From an uncultured Reyranella sp. (GTDB lineage: Bacteria; Pseudomonadota; Alphaproteobacteria; Reyranellales; Reyranellaceae), in contig NZ_CAMFKM010000008.1 of NCBI RefSeq assembly GCF_945957355.1, positions 166,442 to 230,441 on the forward strand: DNA of 64,000 nucleotides, in the 5' to 3' direction. A model generated the notes under the pieces. The model worked only from the letters and a program-made list of their open reading frames with translations, did not search any database and was not told where the DNA came from. Both the position numbers and the translations under genes were made by a program. Numbering within the stretch: the first letter of the stretch is position 1; the number at the start of each line of letters is the position of its first letter. Positions 16,728 to 25,615 of this stretch are shown one piece after another.

Positions 16728-17264
16728 TCAGCCGCCCTGTTCGCGTCTCAAGGCCTCACGGCGGATCATGGCGCGCCATTCGGCGGGCGGCATGCACTTG
16801 TGGGCGTGGACGCCGAGCTTGCGCTGGATGGCCTCGCGCTCCTCGGGCACGTAGCGGTCCTTGCTGACGGCAGGCAGGGCCCAGGCCCAACCGGCGGAGA
16901 CCATCTTCTCCTGCAGGTCGTCGTCACCGGCGAAACACTGCGCCACCGGCGGGTTGGTCTTGCGCTCGGTATCGATCAGGCGGCAGTTCACCGGGCGCCC
17001 GGCGATGAATTCCTCGAGCGCCTTGCGGGCGAGCGCGCCGGCACGCCACTGGCCGTCGTCGCAGGTCTGGCTGCGCTCGGGTGCATCGATACCGAACAGC
17101 CGCACGAGCTGCGGGCCGAACTTCACCGTGTCGCCGTCGACCACCGTGAAGCGCGGCTTCGGCACGGGCGGCAGAACTGTATCGTCGTCGGAGGACTGGG
17201 CTGCGGCGCCGGCTGTCACCGCCAGCGCAGCGAGGGCAACGATCGGCCAGGAGACAGTTTTCAA
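16728..17264 (-). CDS. Secreted thermonuclease (SNase) family protein
   Basis: 178 aa. N-terminal signal peptide (residues 1-22, AAGAAA-Q type cleavage), then an SNase/OB fold: VVDGDTVKFG with the metal-binding Asp, RLFGIDAPE with the first catalytic Arg and the acidic pair, and a C-terminal AWALP...YVPEE region. Cys residues in QTCDD, VNCRL, AQCF and HKCMPP suggest disulfides in the periplasm. Probably a Ca2+-dependent nuclease, although many bacterial members have other or unknown roles. Convergent with the SGNH gene and 38 bp downstream of tex. Confidence 0.9.
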   Translation of the reverse strand: MKTVSWPIVALAALAVTAGAAAQSSDDDTVLPPVPKPRFTVVDGDTVKFGPQLVRLFGIDAPERSQTCDDGQWRAGALARKALEEFIAGRPVNCRLIDTERKTNPPVAQCFAGDDDLQEKMVSAGWAWALPAVSKDRYVPEEREAIQRKLGVHAHKCMPPAEWRAMIRREALRREQGG

Positions 17265-17302
17265 AGGGTAACCTTGCGGCGGCGTTTCCGGGGCACTCTA
17301 CG

Positions 17303-19657
17303 TTATTTGCTTCGCGTCCCAAAGCCGGCCCGCCGCAGCGCATCGGCCATGGCATTGGCCGGAGCGGCGGGCTTGGCGGCCTGCACGCGGGCCTGATCGC
17401 GCCGTGAAGCCCCGCCGCCACCCTCGTTGCGGGCGGATCGTGCCGGCTGTTTGCCGGCCTCGTCGTCCAGCCGCAAGGTCAGGGCAATGCGCTTGCGCGG
17501 CTTGTCCACGTCCAGGACCTTCACGCGGACGATGTCGCCCGGCTTCACGACGGCGCGCGGGTCCTTCACGAAGCTGTTCGACATGGCGGACACGTGCACC
17601 AGCCCGTCCTGGTGGACGCCGACATCGACGAAGGCCCCGAAGGCGGCGACATTGGTGACGACGCCCTCGAGCACCATGCCCGGCTCGAGGTCGTTCAGTG
17701 TCTCGACGCCGGCCTTGAATTCCGCCGTCTTGAAGGCCGGCCGAGGATCGCGGCCCGGCTTCTCCAGTTCGCGCAGGATGTCCGTGACGGTCGGCAGGCC
17801 GAACTTCTCGTCGACGAACTCCTTCGGCGACAGCGCCCGCAGGGCAGGGGCGTTGCCGATCAGGGCGTCGATCTTGTTTTTTGTCGCGGCGATGATCCGG
17901 TGCACCACCGGATAGGACTCGGGATGCACGGCCGAGGCGTCGAGCGGATCGTCGCCCCCCTGGATGCGCAGGAATCCCGCGCACTGCTCGAAGGCCTTGG
18001 GGCCGAGCCGCGGCACGTCCTTCAAGGCCTTGCGGGACCTGAACGCGCCGTGCGCGTCGCGATGGGAGACGATGCTCTGCGCCAGCCCCTGGCCGATGCC
18101 GGAGACGCGCGCCAGCAATGGCGCCGAGGCGGTGTTGAGGTCCACGCCCACGCCGTTCACGCAATCCTCGACCACGGCGTCCAGCGACTTGGACAGCTTG
18201 AACTCGCTGAGATCGTGCTGGTATTGGCCGACGCCTATCGACTTGGGATCGATCTTCACCAGCTCCGCCAGCGGGTCCTGCAGCCGGCGGGCGATCGACA
18301 CGGCGCCGCGCAGGGTGACGTCGAGGCCCGGCAGTTCCTCCGAGGCATAGGCGGACGCCGAATAGACCGACGCGCCGGCTTCCGACACCACGATCTTCTG
18401 CAGCTTGATCTCCGACAGTCCCTTCAGCAGCTCCATCGCCAGCTTGTCGGTCTCGCGCGAGGCGGTGCCGTTGCCGATCGCGACCAACTCGACCTTATGC
18501 TCACGCACCAGCCTCGACAGGATGGCGAGCGATTCGTCCCAGCGGCGCTGCGGCTCGTGCGGATAGATCGTGCTGGTCGCCACCACCTTGCCGGTGGCGT
18601 CGACCACGGCGACCTTCACGCCGGACCGGTAGCCGGGGTCGAGCCCGAGCGTCGGCCGCGCGCCGGCGGGGGCGGCGAGCAGCAGGTCGCGCAGATTGGA
18701 GGCGAACACCCGCACCGCTTCCTCCTCGGCGGCCGTCCACAGGCGCAGCCGGAGGTCGATCGACAGCATGATGGTGATCTTGGTGCGCCACGCCCAGCGC
18801 ACCGTCTCGGCCAGCCATTTGTCGCCTGGGCGTCCCTGGTCGGAGATGCCGTAGGCCCGCATGATGCGCAGCTCGTAGGCGCTGGGGATTGCCTGCGACG
18901 CGGGAGGGCGCGTCGCGGGATCGTCCGGTTCGACCGTCAAGCCGAGGATCTCCTCGCGCTCGCCGCGGCACAGCGCCAGCACGCGATGCGACGGCATCTT
19001 GGCGAGGGCCTCGGAGAAATCGAAATAGTCGCTGAACTTGGCGCCGGCTTCCTGCTTGCCCTCACGCACCTTGGAAACGAGGCGTCCGTTCGTCCAGAAC
19101 TCCTCGCGCAGCGCGCCGATCAGGTCGGCATTCTCGGCGAAGCGTTCCACCAGGATGGCGCGCGCGCCTTCGAGCGCCGCCGCCGCCGTGGCGACGTTCT
19201 TGTCCGCCGAAACGAAAGGCTCGGCGCGGACCGCGGGCTCGACGGTCGGATCCTTGAGCAGCAAGTCGGCGAGCGCCTCCAGCCCCGCTTCCTTGGCGAT
19301 CTCCGCCTTGGTGCGGCGCTTGGGCTTGTAGGGGAGGTAGATGTCCTCGAGCCGGCTCTTGCTGTCGGCGGCCAGGATCGCGGCTTCGAGTTTCGCGTCG
19401 AGTTTTCCCTGGTCGCGGACGGAGTCGAGGATGACCTTCCGCCGGGCCTCCAGCTCGCGCAGATAGCCCAGTCGCTCCTCGAGTGTGCGAAGCTGCGCAT
19501 CGTCAAGCGATCCGGTGACCTCCTTGCGGTAGCGCGCGATGAAGGGGACGGTGGCTCCGCCGTCGAGCAGCTCGACCGCAGCCTGGACCTGCTGCTCCTT
19601 GACCCCGAGTTCTTCGGCAATGCGCGCCTGGATGGAGACCACCAAGAAAAACCTCAT
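17303..19657 (-). CDS. tex: Tex family RNA-binding transcription accessory protein
   Basis: 784 aa, the normal length for Tex. In order: the N-terminal helical Tex domain ([21 protein letters not shown]), a YqgF/RNase H-like fold ([17 protein letters not shown]), tandem helix-hairpin-helix motifs ([17 protein letters not shown]), and a C-terminal S1 domain starting at [20 protein letters not shown]. The last ~60 residues form a basic, low-complexity tail. Tex binds nucleic acid and RNA polymerase. The ATG at 19657 is used; a GTG at 19642 would give the family-typical N-terminus [13 protein letters not shown] and has GAGG upstream. Confidence 0.96.
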   Translation of the reverse strand: MRFFLVVSIQARIAEELGVKEQQVQAAVELLDGGATVPFIARYRKEVTGSLDDAQLRTLEERLGYLRELEARRKVILDSVRDQGKLDAKLEAAILAADSKSRLEDIYLPYKPKRRTKAEIAKEAGLEALADLLLKDPTVEPAVRAEPFVSADKNVATAAAALEGARAILVERFAENADLIGALREEFWTNGRLVSKVREGKQEAGAKFSDYFDFSEALAKMPSHRVLALCRGEREEILGLTVEPDDPATRPPASQAIPSAYELRIMRAYGISDQGRPGDKWLAETVRWAWRTKITIMLSIDLRLRLWTAAEEEAVRVFASNLRDLLLAAPAGARPTLGLDPGYRSGVKVAVVDATGKVVATSTIYPHEPQRRWDESLAILSRLVREHKVELVAIGNGTASRETDKLAMELLKGLSEIKLQKIVVSEAGASVYSASAYASEELPGLDVTLRGAVSIARRLQDPLAELVKIDPKSIGVGQYQHDLSEFKLSKSLDAVVEDCVNGVGVDLNTASAPLLARVSGIGQGLAQSIVSHRDAHGAFRSRKALKDVPRLGPKAFEQCAGFLRIQGGDDPLDASAVHPESYPVVHRIIAATKNKIDALIGNAPALRALSPKEFVDEKFGLPTVTDILRELEKPGRDPRPAFKTAEFKAGVETLNDLEPGMVLEGVVTNVAAFGAFVDVGVHQDGLVHVSAMSNSFVKDPRAVVKPGDIVRVKVLDVDKPRKRIALTLRLDDEAGKQPARSARNEGGGGASRRDQARVQAAKPAAPANAMADALRRAGFGTRSK

Positions 19658-19840
19658 CGGTCGTTAGCGTGGGAGACCGTCGCCACGTCGGGCCGCGGAT
19701 ATGAACGGCGCGGCTGTGGGACTTCAAGCAGTTTGTGAAGTTCCGCCTGGAGCTGCCAGCAATCGTTTGACCCGTATTTCCTTCATTGGCAGTGTTCATT
19801 CGGCGAAAGAATCACGAACAACGAAGAAAAGCCGTCGATC

Positions 19841-20983
19841 ATGGATTTCTCCTTTTCCGAACAGCATGAGGCGGTGCGCGAGACCGTCAGGCGCCTGTGC
19901 CAGACCGAGCATCAGAAGCTGGTGGCGGCGGCGGAGGAGAACGAAGTGCTGCCGCGCGAAGTCTTCGCGCGCTGGGGCGAACTCGGCCTGCTGGGCGTGC
20001 GCTATCCCGAAGCCGACGGCGGCAGCGGCCTCGACAAGGTGAGCGACTGCATCGTGCGCGAGGAGCTGAGCTATATGAGCCAGGGATTCGCCTCGAGCTG
20101 GTCGGCCCATAGCCATCTCGGCATCTGGCCGATCTGGAAGGCCGGCACGGAAGAGCAGCGCCGGCGCTTCTTCCGGCCCGCCGTGCAGGGGCGGAAGATC
20201 GCGGGCTTCGCCTTGAGCGAGCCCGACGGCGGCTCGAACATCCGTGCCCTCAAGACCCGCGCCGAGCGCGCCGACGGCGGCTGGAAACTGAGGGGCAGCA
20301 AGCTCTACATCACCAATGCGCCGATCGCGGATTTCCTGCTGGTCGCGGCGCGGACCGCGCCCGAGCTGACCGGCGGCGCGATCAGCCTGTTCATCGTCGA
20401 GCTGCCGGCCGCCGGTATGAAGATCGACAAGCTCAGGAAGGAAGGTATCCGCGCCTCCGAGACTGGGCTGATCCACATGGATGATGTTTTCGTGCCGGAC
20501 GGCTGCGTTCTAGGCGCCCAGCTGGGCAACTATCCGGTGATCCTCGACTCGCTTAGCGAGAACAGAGTCGGAGTCGCGGCCAACGCCTTGGGCATGGCGC
20601 GCGCTGCCTTCGATGCGGCCACGGCCTACGCGCGGGACCGGCTGGTCGCCAACAAGCGGATCGGCGACTACCAGGCGATCGGCCACAAGCTCGCGGAGAT
20701 GTCGGCGCAGATCGAGGCGGCGCGGTGGCTCGTCTACTACGGCGCCTGGAGGGTCGACCAGGGCACGCTGGACTCGGCGACCGCCGCGCGGGTGAAACTG
20801 GTCGCCAGCGAGACCGCGGTTTCCGTGAGCGAGCAGGCGATCCGCGTCCACGGCGGCGCCGGGATCATGCGCGAGTATCCGGTGGGCCGCATCCACCGCG
20901 ATGCGCTGGTCTATGTGATCGGCGAAGGCACCAGCGAGATCCAGAAGAACCTGATCGCCCGCGACCTCGGCTTCAGGTTCTGA
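19841..20983 (+). CDS. Acyl-CoA dehydrogenase family protein
   Basis: 380 aa, standard length. The N-terminal helical domain begins MDFSFSEQHEAVRETVRR; the FAD-binding middle domain has GFALSEPDGGSN; the C-terminal helical domain has RVHGGAGIMREYPVGR and the catalytic base Glu in the GEGTSEIQ motif. It catalyses FAD-dependent alpha,beta-dehydrogenation of an acyl-CoA with electron transfer to ETF. No CoA-transferase or hydratase is adjacent; a Bug receptor follows 94 bp downstream on the same strand, which suggests catabolism of an imported acid. Confidence 0.94.
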   Translation: MDFSFSEQHEAVRETVRRLCQTEHQKLVAAAEENEVLPREVFARWGELGLLGVRYPEADGGSGLDKVSDCIVREELSYMSQGFASSWSAHSHLGIWPIWKAGTEEQRRRFFRPAVQGRKIAGFALSEPDGGSNIRALKTRAERADGGWKLRGSKLYITNAPIADFLLVAARTAPELTGGAISLFIVELPAAGMKIDKLRKEGIRASETGLIHMDDVFVPDGCVLGAQLGNYPVILDSLSENRVGVAANALGMARAAFDAATAYARDRLVANKRIGDYQAIGHKLAEMSAQIEAARWLVYYGAWRVDQGTLDSATAARVKLVASETAVSVSEQAIRVHGGAGIMREYPVGRIHRDALVYVIGEGTSEIQKNLIARDLGFRF

Positions 20984-21077
20984 ACCATCCGACATCCGTC
21001 ATCGACCGAAAGGAGCAGGAAGCGTCGTCACGAAACTCCACGAACAAGAAAATGCTGCGAAGCAAGGGAGGAAGCTC

Positions 21078-22052
21078 ATGAAGTTGGTTCGCCGGCTTAC
21101 CGCGTTCGCGACCGCCGTCGGCGTCGTGCTTGCCGCGCCCGCGATGGCACAACCCTATCCGAACAAGCCGATCCGCCTAATCGTCCCCTTCGGCGCCGGC
21201 TCGGGCAGCGACATCCTCGCCCGCATCATCGGCGAGCCGCTCGGCCAGGCGCTCGGCCAGCCGATCGTCATCGAGAACAAGCCGGGCAACAACACGACGC
21301 TCGGCACGGAGCTCGTGGTGAGTTCCCCACCGGACGGATACACGATCGGGCTGCTGACCAATTCCGGCCTCGTCGCTAGCCCCGCCGGCCTGACCAGCGG
21401 CGTCCGCTACGATCCGGCCAAGGACCTGAGCTACATCTCCATGGTGGCGTCGGTTTCCTACGTCTGGCTGGTCAACAACGACGTCAAGGCCACGAAGGCG
21501 CCCGAGCTGATCGAGCTGCTCAAGGCCAATCCCGGGAAGTTCAACTACGCGAGCGGCAATACCGGTGGCATCGCCTATGGTGGCTACATCAAGAATGCCT
21601 ACCAGCTCGACGTGACGCATGTGCCCTACAAGTCGGTGCCCCCGGGCCTCGCTGATTTGGTCAGCGGACACGTGCAGCTCATGGTCGCCGATATTCCGGC
21701 CTCGCTCGGCATGATCCGGGGCGGCAGGGTGCGGGCGGTCGGCATGACGACCGCCCAGCGCAATTCGCTTCTGCCCGACGTGGCGACCTTCTCGGAACAA
21801 GGGCTCGCCACGCCGCCCGACATGAGCGGCTGGTGGTGCGCCGTGGCGCCGGCAGGGACGCCGGACGAGATCCTCGACCGGCTGAACCGCGAGCTCGTGA
21901 AGATCCTGGAAACGGAATCGGTGAGAGCCAAGCTGCTGCAGAACGGCATCGTGCCGACGCCGTCGACGCGGCAGCAGGCGGTACAGTACCAGAAGGACCA
22001 GTTCCTAGTGTGGCAGGCCATGGTCAGGGACCTCAACCTCAGGGTCGACTAG
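21078..22052 (+). CDS. Bug family (tripartite tricarboxylate transporter) substrate-binding protein
   Basis: 324 aa. Sec signal peptide ending AAPAMAQ at about residue 25, then YPNKPIRLIVPFGAGSGSDILAR, the family ligand-loop signature, and later PPDGYTIGL and VTHVPYKSV. A strong GGGAGGAAG precedes the ATG. No TctA/TctB genes are nearby. The TAG stop codon is formed at the left boundary of the 184-bp palindromic element; joining the flanks without the element still leaves TAG, so the insertion did not alter the protein. Confidence 0.94.
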   Translation: MKLVRRLTAFATAVGVVLAAPAMAQPYPNKPIRLIVPFGAGSGSDILARIIGEPLGQALGQPIVIENKPGNNTTLGTELVVSSPPDGYTIGLLTNSGLVASPAGLTSGVRYDPAKDLSYISMVASVSYVWLVNNDVKATKAPELIELLKANPGKFNYASGNTGGIAYGGYIKNAYQLDVTHVPYKSVPPGLADLVSGHVQLMVADIPASLGMIRGGRVRAVGMTTAQRNSLLPDVATFSEQGLATPPDMSGWWCAVAPAGTPDEILDRLNRELVKILETESVRAKLLQNGIVPTPSTRQQAVQYQKDQFLVWQAMVRDLNLRVD

Positions 22053-22232
22053 GGTCTTTCCGAATAAGCTGGAATCAACCCACCAAACCTCATGCTGAGG
22101 AGGCTGCGGAGCAGCCGTCTCGAAGCATGGGCACGAGCACCGCGTTTGCTGCCCATCCTTCGAGACGCCGCGCAGGCGCGGCTCTTCAGGATGAGGTGGG
22201 TGTTTGATCTTCCCGCATCGGAAAGACGCTAG
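22049..22232 (+). mobile_element. 184-bp MITE-like palindromic element, copy 2
   Basis: Terminal inverted repeats match at 14 of 15 positions: CTAGGGTCTTTCCGA at the left and the complement of CTAGCGTCTTTCCGA at the right, both carrying TA. Inner arms (22081-22133 and 22149-22202) form a second long palindrome with CCTCAT, GTCTCGAAG and ATGAGG. A central CACGAGCACC is shared with copy 1. It has no coding capacity. It lies immediately after a Bug receptor gene, whose transcript end would fold into a long hairpin. Confidence 0.75.
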
Positions 22233-22313
22233 GAACCGAGGCGTTCTTCGCCCGGTGGTTTGACGAGGCAGCTGGCGCTACGATGCGCGTCAACGCTCCG
22301 GAGGCCTTCCCGA

Positions 22314-23756
22314 ATGTCCCCTTACGTTTCGGCGCCGGCCCGAACGAAGATCCTCGTGCCGGTGCTCACGGCCATCGTCGCCGTCGCGATCTTCATCGTC
22401 GACACGCTGACGCCGCTCGATATCGCCGTGGCCGTGCTCTATGTCGCCGTCGTCCTGCTGGCGGTCGATTTTGCCGGCTATACCGGCATCTTGACGATTG
22501 CCGCGGGCTGCGCCGTCCTGACGATTACCAGCTTCGTTCTGACCCACGATCTGACGTCGGATACCGGAGCTATCCTGCGCTGCTTCGTCAGCCTCTCGGC
22601 CATCGCCATCACCGCACTACTGGCGGCGCGCAACCAGCTGGCCGTGGCGGCCCTGCGCGACCAGGCCGATCTACTCGACCTTACGCACGACACGGTGTTC
22701 GTGCGCGACCGCGACGACGTGATCCGATACTGGAATCGCGCGGCGGAGGATCTCTATGGCTGGCGCAGCGACGAGGCTGTCGGCCAGCCGGCCGCGGCGC
22801 TGCTGAGTAAGACCTTTCCTGTGCCCTATCCGGCGATCCTCGAGGAGCTGGAGCGCGAGGGCCGCTGGGAGGGCGAGATCGGCCATACCTGCCGCGACGG
22901 CAGGCAGGTCACGGTCAGTTCGCGCTGGGCGCTGCAGCGCGATTCGCATGGCCGGCCTGCCGCCGTACTCGAAACCAACACCGACATCACCGCCCAGCGC
23001 GCGGCGGAGGACCGGCTCGACCGGACGCGCAGCGAACTGGCTCACCTCTCGCGTATCGCCACGATGGGCGAACTCACCGCGTCGATTGCCCACGAGGTCA
23101 ACCAGCCGCTCGCCGCCATCGTCGCCAACGGCGAAGCCGGTCTGCGCTGGCTGGGGCGTGACACGCCGGACCTGGGCGAGACGAAGAAGTCCATCGAGGC
23201 GATGCTGCGGAATGCGCACCGCGCCAGCGACGTCGTCCGGCGCCTGCGGGGCTTGTCAGCCAAGTCGGCGCCCGCCCACGCGCTTCTCGACGTCGCGGCG
23301 GTGGCCGACGAGACCGTCCAGCTCGTCGAACGGGAGCTGCGCGTCCAGGGTGTCCGGTTGTCCGCCGACCTTCCGGCGGGCCTGCCGCCGGTTGACGGCG
23401 ATCGGGTGCAGATCCAGCAGGTCCTGCTCAATCTCCTGTTGAACGCCATCCAGGCTCTGGGCGCCGTGCCCCCCGAACGGTGCACGATTTCTGTTAGAGT
23501 GCAACGCGCAGTGAGCGAGAGTCTGGGAGATGCCATCGTGTTGACAGTCGAGGATACCGGCGCGGGGATTGCAGAAGCCGACCTTGCCCATCTGTTCGAC
23601 GCCTTCTTCACGACCCGCAGCGACGGGATGGGCATGGGCCTGTCGATCTCGCGCTCGATCGTCGAGGCTCATGGCGGCCGTATCGAAGCGGCCAACAGGC
23701 CGGAAGGAGGGGCTTCGTTTCGCGTCTGCCTGCCGGTCGGCGGGAGGGCGGCATGA
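22314..23756 (+). CDS. PAS-domain sensor histidine kinase (FixL-like architecture)
   Basis: 480 aa. Four hydrophobic helices in the first ~115 residues anchor it in the membrane. One PAS domain follows (about 125-245: HDTVFVRDRDDVIRYWNRAAEDLYGW), then HisKA with the phospho-acceptor His in SIAHEVNQPLAAI, and a HATPase_c domain with the N box (LLNLLLNAIQAL), VEDTGAGI and GMGMGLS. The PAS does not show the FixL haem histidine context clearly, so oxygen sensing is not claimed. ATG 22314 is chosen for its GGAGG nine bases upstream. It overlaps the response-regulator gene by 4 bp (ATGA). Confidence 0.92.
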   Translation: MSPYVSAPARTKILVPVLTAIVAVAIFIVDTLTPLDIAVAVLYVAVVLLAVDFAGYTGILTIAAGCAVLTITSFVLTHDLTSDTGAILRCFVSLSAIAITALLAARNQLAVAALRDQADLLDLTHDTVFVRDRDDVIRYWNRAAEDLYGWRSDEAVGQPAAALLSKTFPVPYPAILEELEREGRWEGEIGHTCRDGRQVTVSSRWALQRDSHGRPAAVLETNTDITAQRAAEDRLDRTRSELAHLSRIATMGELTASIAHEVNQPLAAIVANGEAGLRWLGRDTPDLGETKKSIEAMLRNAHRASDVVRRLRGLSAKSAPAHALLDVAAVADETVQLVERELRVQGVRLSADLPAGLPPVDGDRVQIQQVLLNLLLNAIQALGAVPPERCTISVRVQRAVSESLGDAIVLTVEDTGAGIAEADLAHLFDAFFTTRSDGMGMGLSISRSIVEAHGGRIEAANRPEGGASFRVCLPVGGRAA

Positions 23757-24412
23757 ACCGCCGGCAATCCGCGGTCGGGGCTGAGCCCGCAGAGTTGACG
23801 CCCGTGGTTTTCATCGTCGACGACGACGAGGAGCTGCGTCTGGCGCTCGACAATCTCTTCCGCTCCGTCGGCCTGCAGGCACGGCTCTTCGGCTCGGCCG
23901 CCGAATTCCTGAAGGCGGCTCCGGTCGACGCACCCGGCTGCCTGGTCCTCGACGTCCGCCTGCCGGGCGTGAGCGGCCTCGAATTCCAGGGACAGCTCAC
24001 CCGCATGGGCATCGAGCTGCCGATCGTCTTCATGACAGGCCATGGCGACGTACCGATGTCGGTGCGCGCCATGAAGGCCGGCGCCGTCGACTTCCTAACC
24101 AAGCCGTTCCGCGACCAGGACATGCTCGATGCCGTCTCCTCGGCGATAGAGGCGGACCGGCAGCGCCGAGCCACGGCAGAGGCGGGAAGGGACGTCCGCG
24201 CGCGCTTCGAAGGCCTGTCGCCGCGCGAGCGTGAAGTGATGACCCTCGTAACCCGCGGCCTCATGAACAAGCAGGTCGCCGGCGAGTTGGGCTTGAGCGA
24301 GATCACCGTGAAGCTCTACCGTGCCCAGGCCATGCGCAAGATGGGAGCCGGCACACTCGCCGATCTGGTGCGAATGGCCGAGCAACTGTCGCTCCACGCC
24401 AGCCGGGGCTAG
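23753..24412 (+). CDS. FixJ/LuxR-family response regulator
   Basis: 219 aa. The receiver domain has the acidic pocket in IVDDDEE, phospho-acceptor D67 in LVLDVRLPG and Lys in FLTKPF. The C-terminal LuxR/GerE helix-turn-helix is LSPREREVMTLVTRGLMNKQ with GLSEITVKLYRAQAMRKM. It is the cognate partner of the upstream kinase by overlap and architecture. Target genes are unknown; no fixK homologue is present in the window. Confidence 0.93.
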   Translation: MNRRQSAVGAEPAELTPVVFIVDDDEELRLALDNLFRSVGLQARLFGSAAEFLKAAPVDAPGCLVLDVRLPGVSGLEFQGQLTRMGIELPIVFMTGHGDVPMSVRAMKAGAVDFLTKPFRDQDMLDAVSSAIEADRQRRATAEAGRDVRARFEGLSPREREVMTLVTRGLMNKQVAGELGLSEITVKLYRAQAMRKMGAGTLADLVRMAEQLSLHASRG

Positions 24413-24453
24413 CACGCCTTCTGCAATTTCATAAACGTACGTATGGCTACCGG

Positions 24454-24480
24454 CGCCACCGCGCCTGCCGCAAGGTGGCG
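24454..24480 (+). promoter_or_regulatory. Hairpin before the lone receiver gene
   Basis: CGCCACC at 24454-24460 pairs with GGTGGCG at 24474-24480. The only AAGG that could serve as ribosome-binding site for the ATG at 24486 lies at the edge of the 3' arm, so the hairpin could limit translation. Confidence 0.3.
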
Positions 24481-24485
24481 TCGCC

Positions 24486-24887
24486 ATGCCGTCCACACCT
24501 GACACTTCGAACTCCGTGTCGCCCCTCCGCATCGCCGTCGTCGACGACGACGAGTCGGTGCGCGAGGCGCTGCGAAACCTGCTGAGATCGGCCGGTTACG
24601 ACGTGCGGGCCTTCTGCTCGGCCGAAGACTTTCTCGAGCACCCGGCGAGCGAGGCCTTTTCCTGCGTCGTGACCGACGTCCAGATGCCCGGCATGGGCGG
24701 CCTCGAACTGCAGAAGCGCATCGTGGCGTCGGACACGCGGCTGCCGGTCATCCTGATCACCGCGTTTCCGCGCGACTATGTGCGCCAACAGGCGGAGGAG
24801 CTGGGTGCGGCCGGCTTCCTCACCAAGCCGTTCGATGCCAGCCGCATGATCGAGTGCGTCGAGCGCGCCCTGCGCCTGACCCGGTAA
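24486..24887 (+). CDS. Single-domain response regulator (FixJ-type receiver)
   Basis: 133 aa receiver without an output domain: acidic pocket in VVDDDES, phospho-acceptor D64 in VVTDVQMPGM, Thr/Ser switch in LITAF, and Lys in FLTKPFDA. It lies 73 bp after the FixJ-like regulator and resembles its receiver domain, so it could act as a phosphate sink or second output of the same kinase. Convergent with dps. Confidence 0.9.
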   Translation: MPSTPDTSNSVSPLRIAVVDDDESVREALRNLLRSAGYDVRAFCSAEDFLEHPASEAFSCVVTDVQMPGMGGLELQKRIVASDTRLPVILITAFPRDYVRQQAEELGAAGFLTKPFDASRMIECVERALRLTR

Positions 24888-24943
24888 GGCCCCATCGTCC
24901 CGCCCTTCGCGATGCGCCGGTCTCGGGACGATGGGCCTCCCGA

Positions 24944-25456
24944 CTATCCGTGCGCGCGGGCGCTCTCGAACAGGAACCAGGTCCGGCGCTCGGTCTCGTC
25001 GATCCAGACCTCGACCAGGCTCGCCGTCGCGACATCGCCATGCTCGTCGCACAGCGCATGGACCTCGCGCAGGATGGACGTGAGCTGGCGATTGTCGTCG
25101 CGCAGCTCGGCCAGCATCGTGCCCGGCGGGACGAAGTCGGCATCGTTGTCGAGCAGCCGCTGCTGCCGCGCGATCTGGCCGATCGAGCGCAGCGTCGTGC
25201 CGCCGATCTTTCGCGCGCGCTCGGCGATCGGATCGGTCATGGCGAAGATCTGGTCGGCCTGTTCGTCGAGCATCAGGTGATGGTCGCGGAAGTGCGGGCC
25301 GGACATGTGCCAGTGGAAGTTCTTGGTCTTCAAGTAGAGGGTGAAACAGTCGGCCAGCAGTGCGGTGAGCGACGTCGCCAGGTCCTTGACGGCGTTTTCG
25401 GAGAAGGTGCTGCGCGTCTGCAGGGCGGCGGTTCTGCGATCCTGGACGGTGGTCAT
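24944..25456 (-). CDS. dps: Dps-family DNA-protecting ferritin-like protein
   Basis: 170 aa. The Dps ferroxidase signature is intact: KNFHWHMSGPHFRDHHLMLDEQADQI carries the His, Asp and Glu ligands shared between subunits. Dps dodecamers oxidise Fe2+ with H2O2 and protect DNA. It is the last gene of an apparent operon with EmrA-, EmrB- and small membrane-protein genes, only 5 bp after the latter, which is an unusual setting for dps and suggests joint induction under oxidative or toxic stress. Confidence 0.93.
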   Translation of the reverse strand: MTTVQDRRTAALQTRSTFSENAVKDLATSLTALLADCFTLYLKTKNFHWHMSGPHFRDHHLMLDEQADQIFAMTDPIAERARKIGGTTLRSIGQIARQQRLLDNDADFVPPGTMLAELRDDNRQLTSILREVHALCDEHGDVATASLVEVWIDETERRTWFLFESARAHG

Positions 25457-25461
25457 TGGCT

Positions 25462-25608
25462 CTACTCCTTGGTGGCTGGAAGCGGGTGGGTCTGATGCAC
25501 CTGGTGGGTTTCTCCCGACGTGGCGACGGCCACGACGACAGTCAGCGTCATCGCGATGCAGACGATGACGAAAGCGAGGGCGAGATCGACCTTGAGCAGT
25601 TTGCGCAT
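25462..25608 (-). CDS. Small single-span membrane protein (48 aa) between EmrB and Dps
   Basis: 48 aa: a positively charged N-terminus (MRKLLKVD), one hydrophobic helix at about residues 9-29 (LALAFVIVCIAMTLTVVVAVA), and a short His/Thr/Pro-rich tail. Start ATG 25608 has GAGG five bases upstream, and that GAGG overlaps the stop codon of the EmrB-like gene, so translation is probably coupled. It ends 5 bp before dps. I do not recognise a family. A small accessory subunit of the efflux pump is one possibility. Confidence 0.65.
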   Translation of the reverse strand: MRKLLKVDLALAFVIVCIAMTLTVVVAVATSGETHQVHQTHPLPATKE

Positions 25609-25615
25609 GATTGCC

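Noticed and set aside
17594..19738. A 714-codon open frame antisense to tex
   Set aside because: No domain signature, and tex on the other strand is complete and conserved.
22314..23756. FixL haem-based oxygen sensor
   Set aside because: Architecture and FixJ partner fit, but the PAS sequence does not clearly show the haem-ligand histidine context, and no fixK or nif genes are present.
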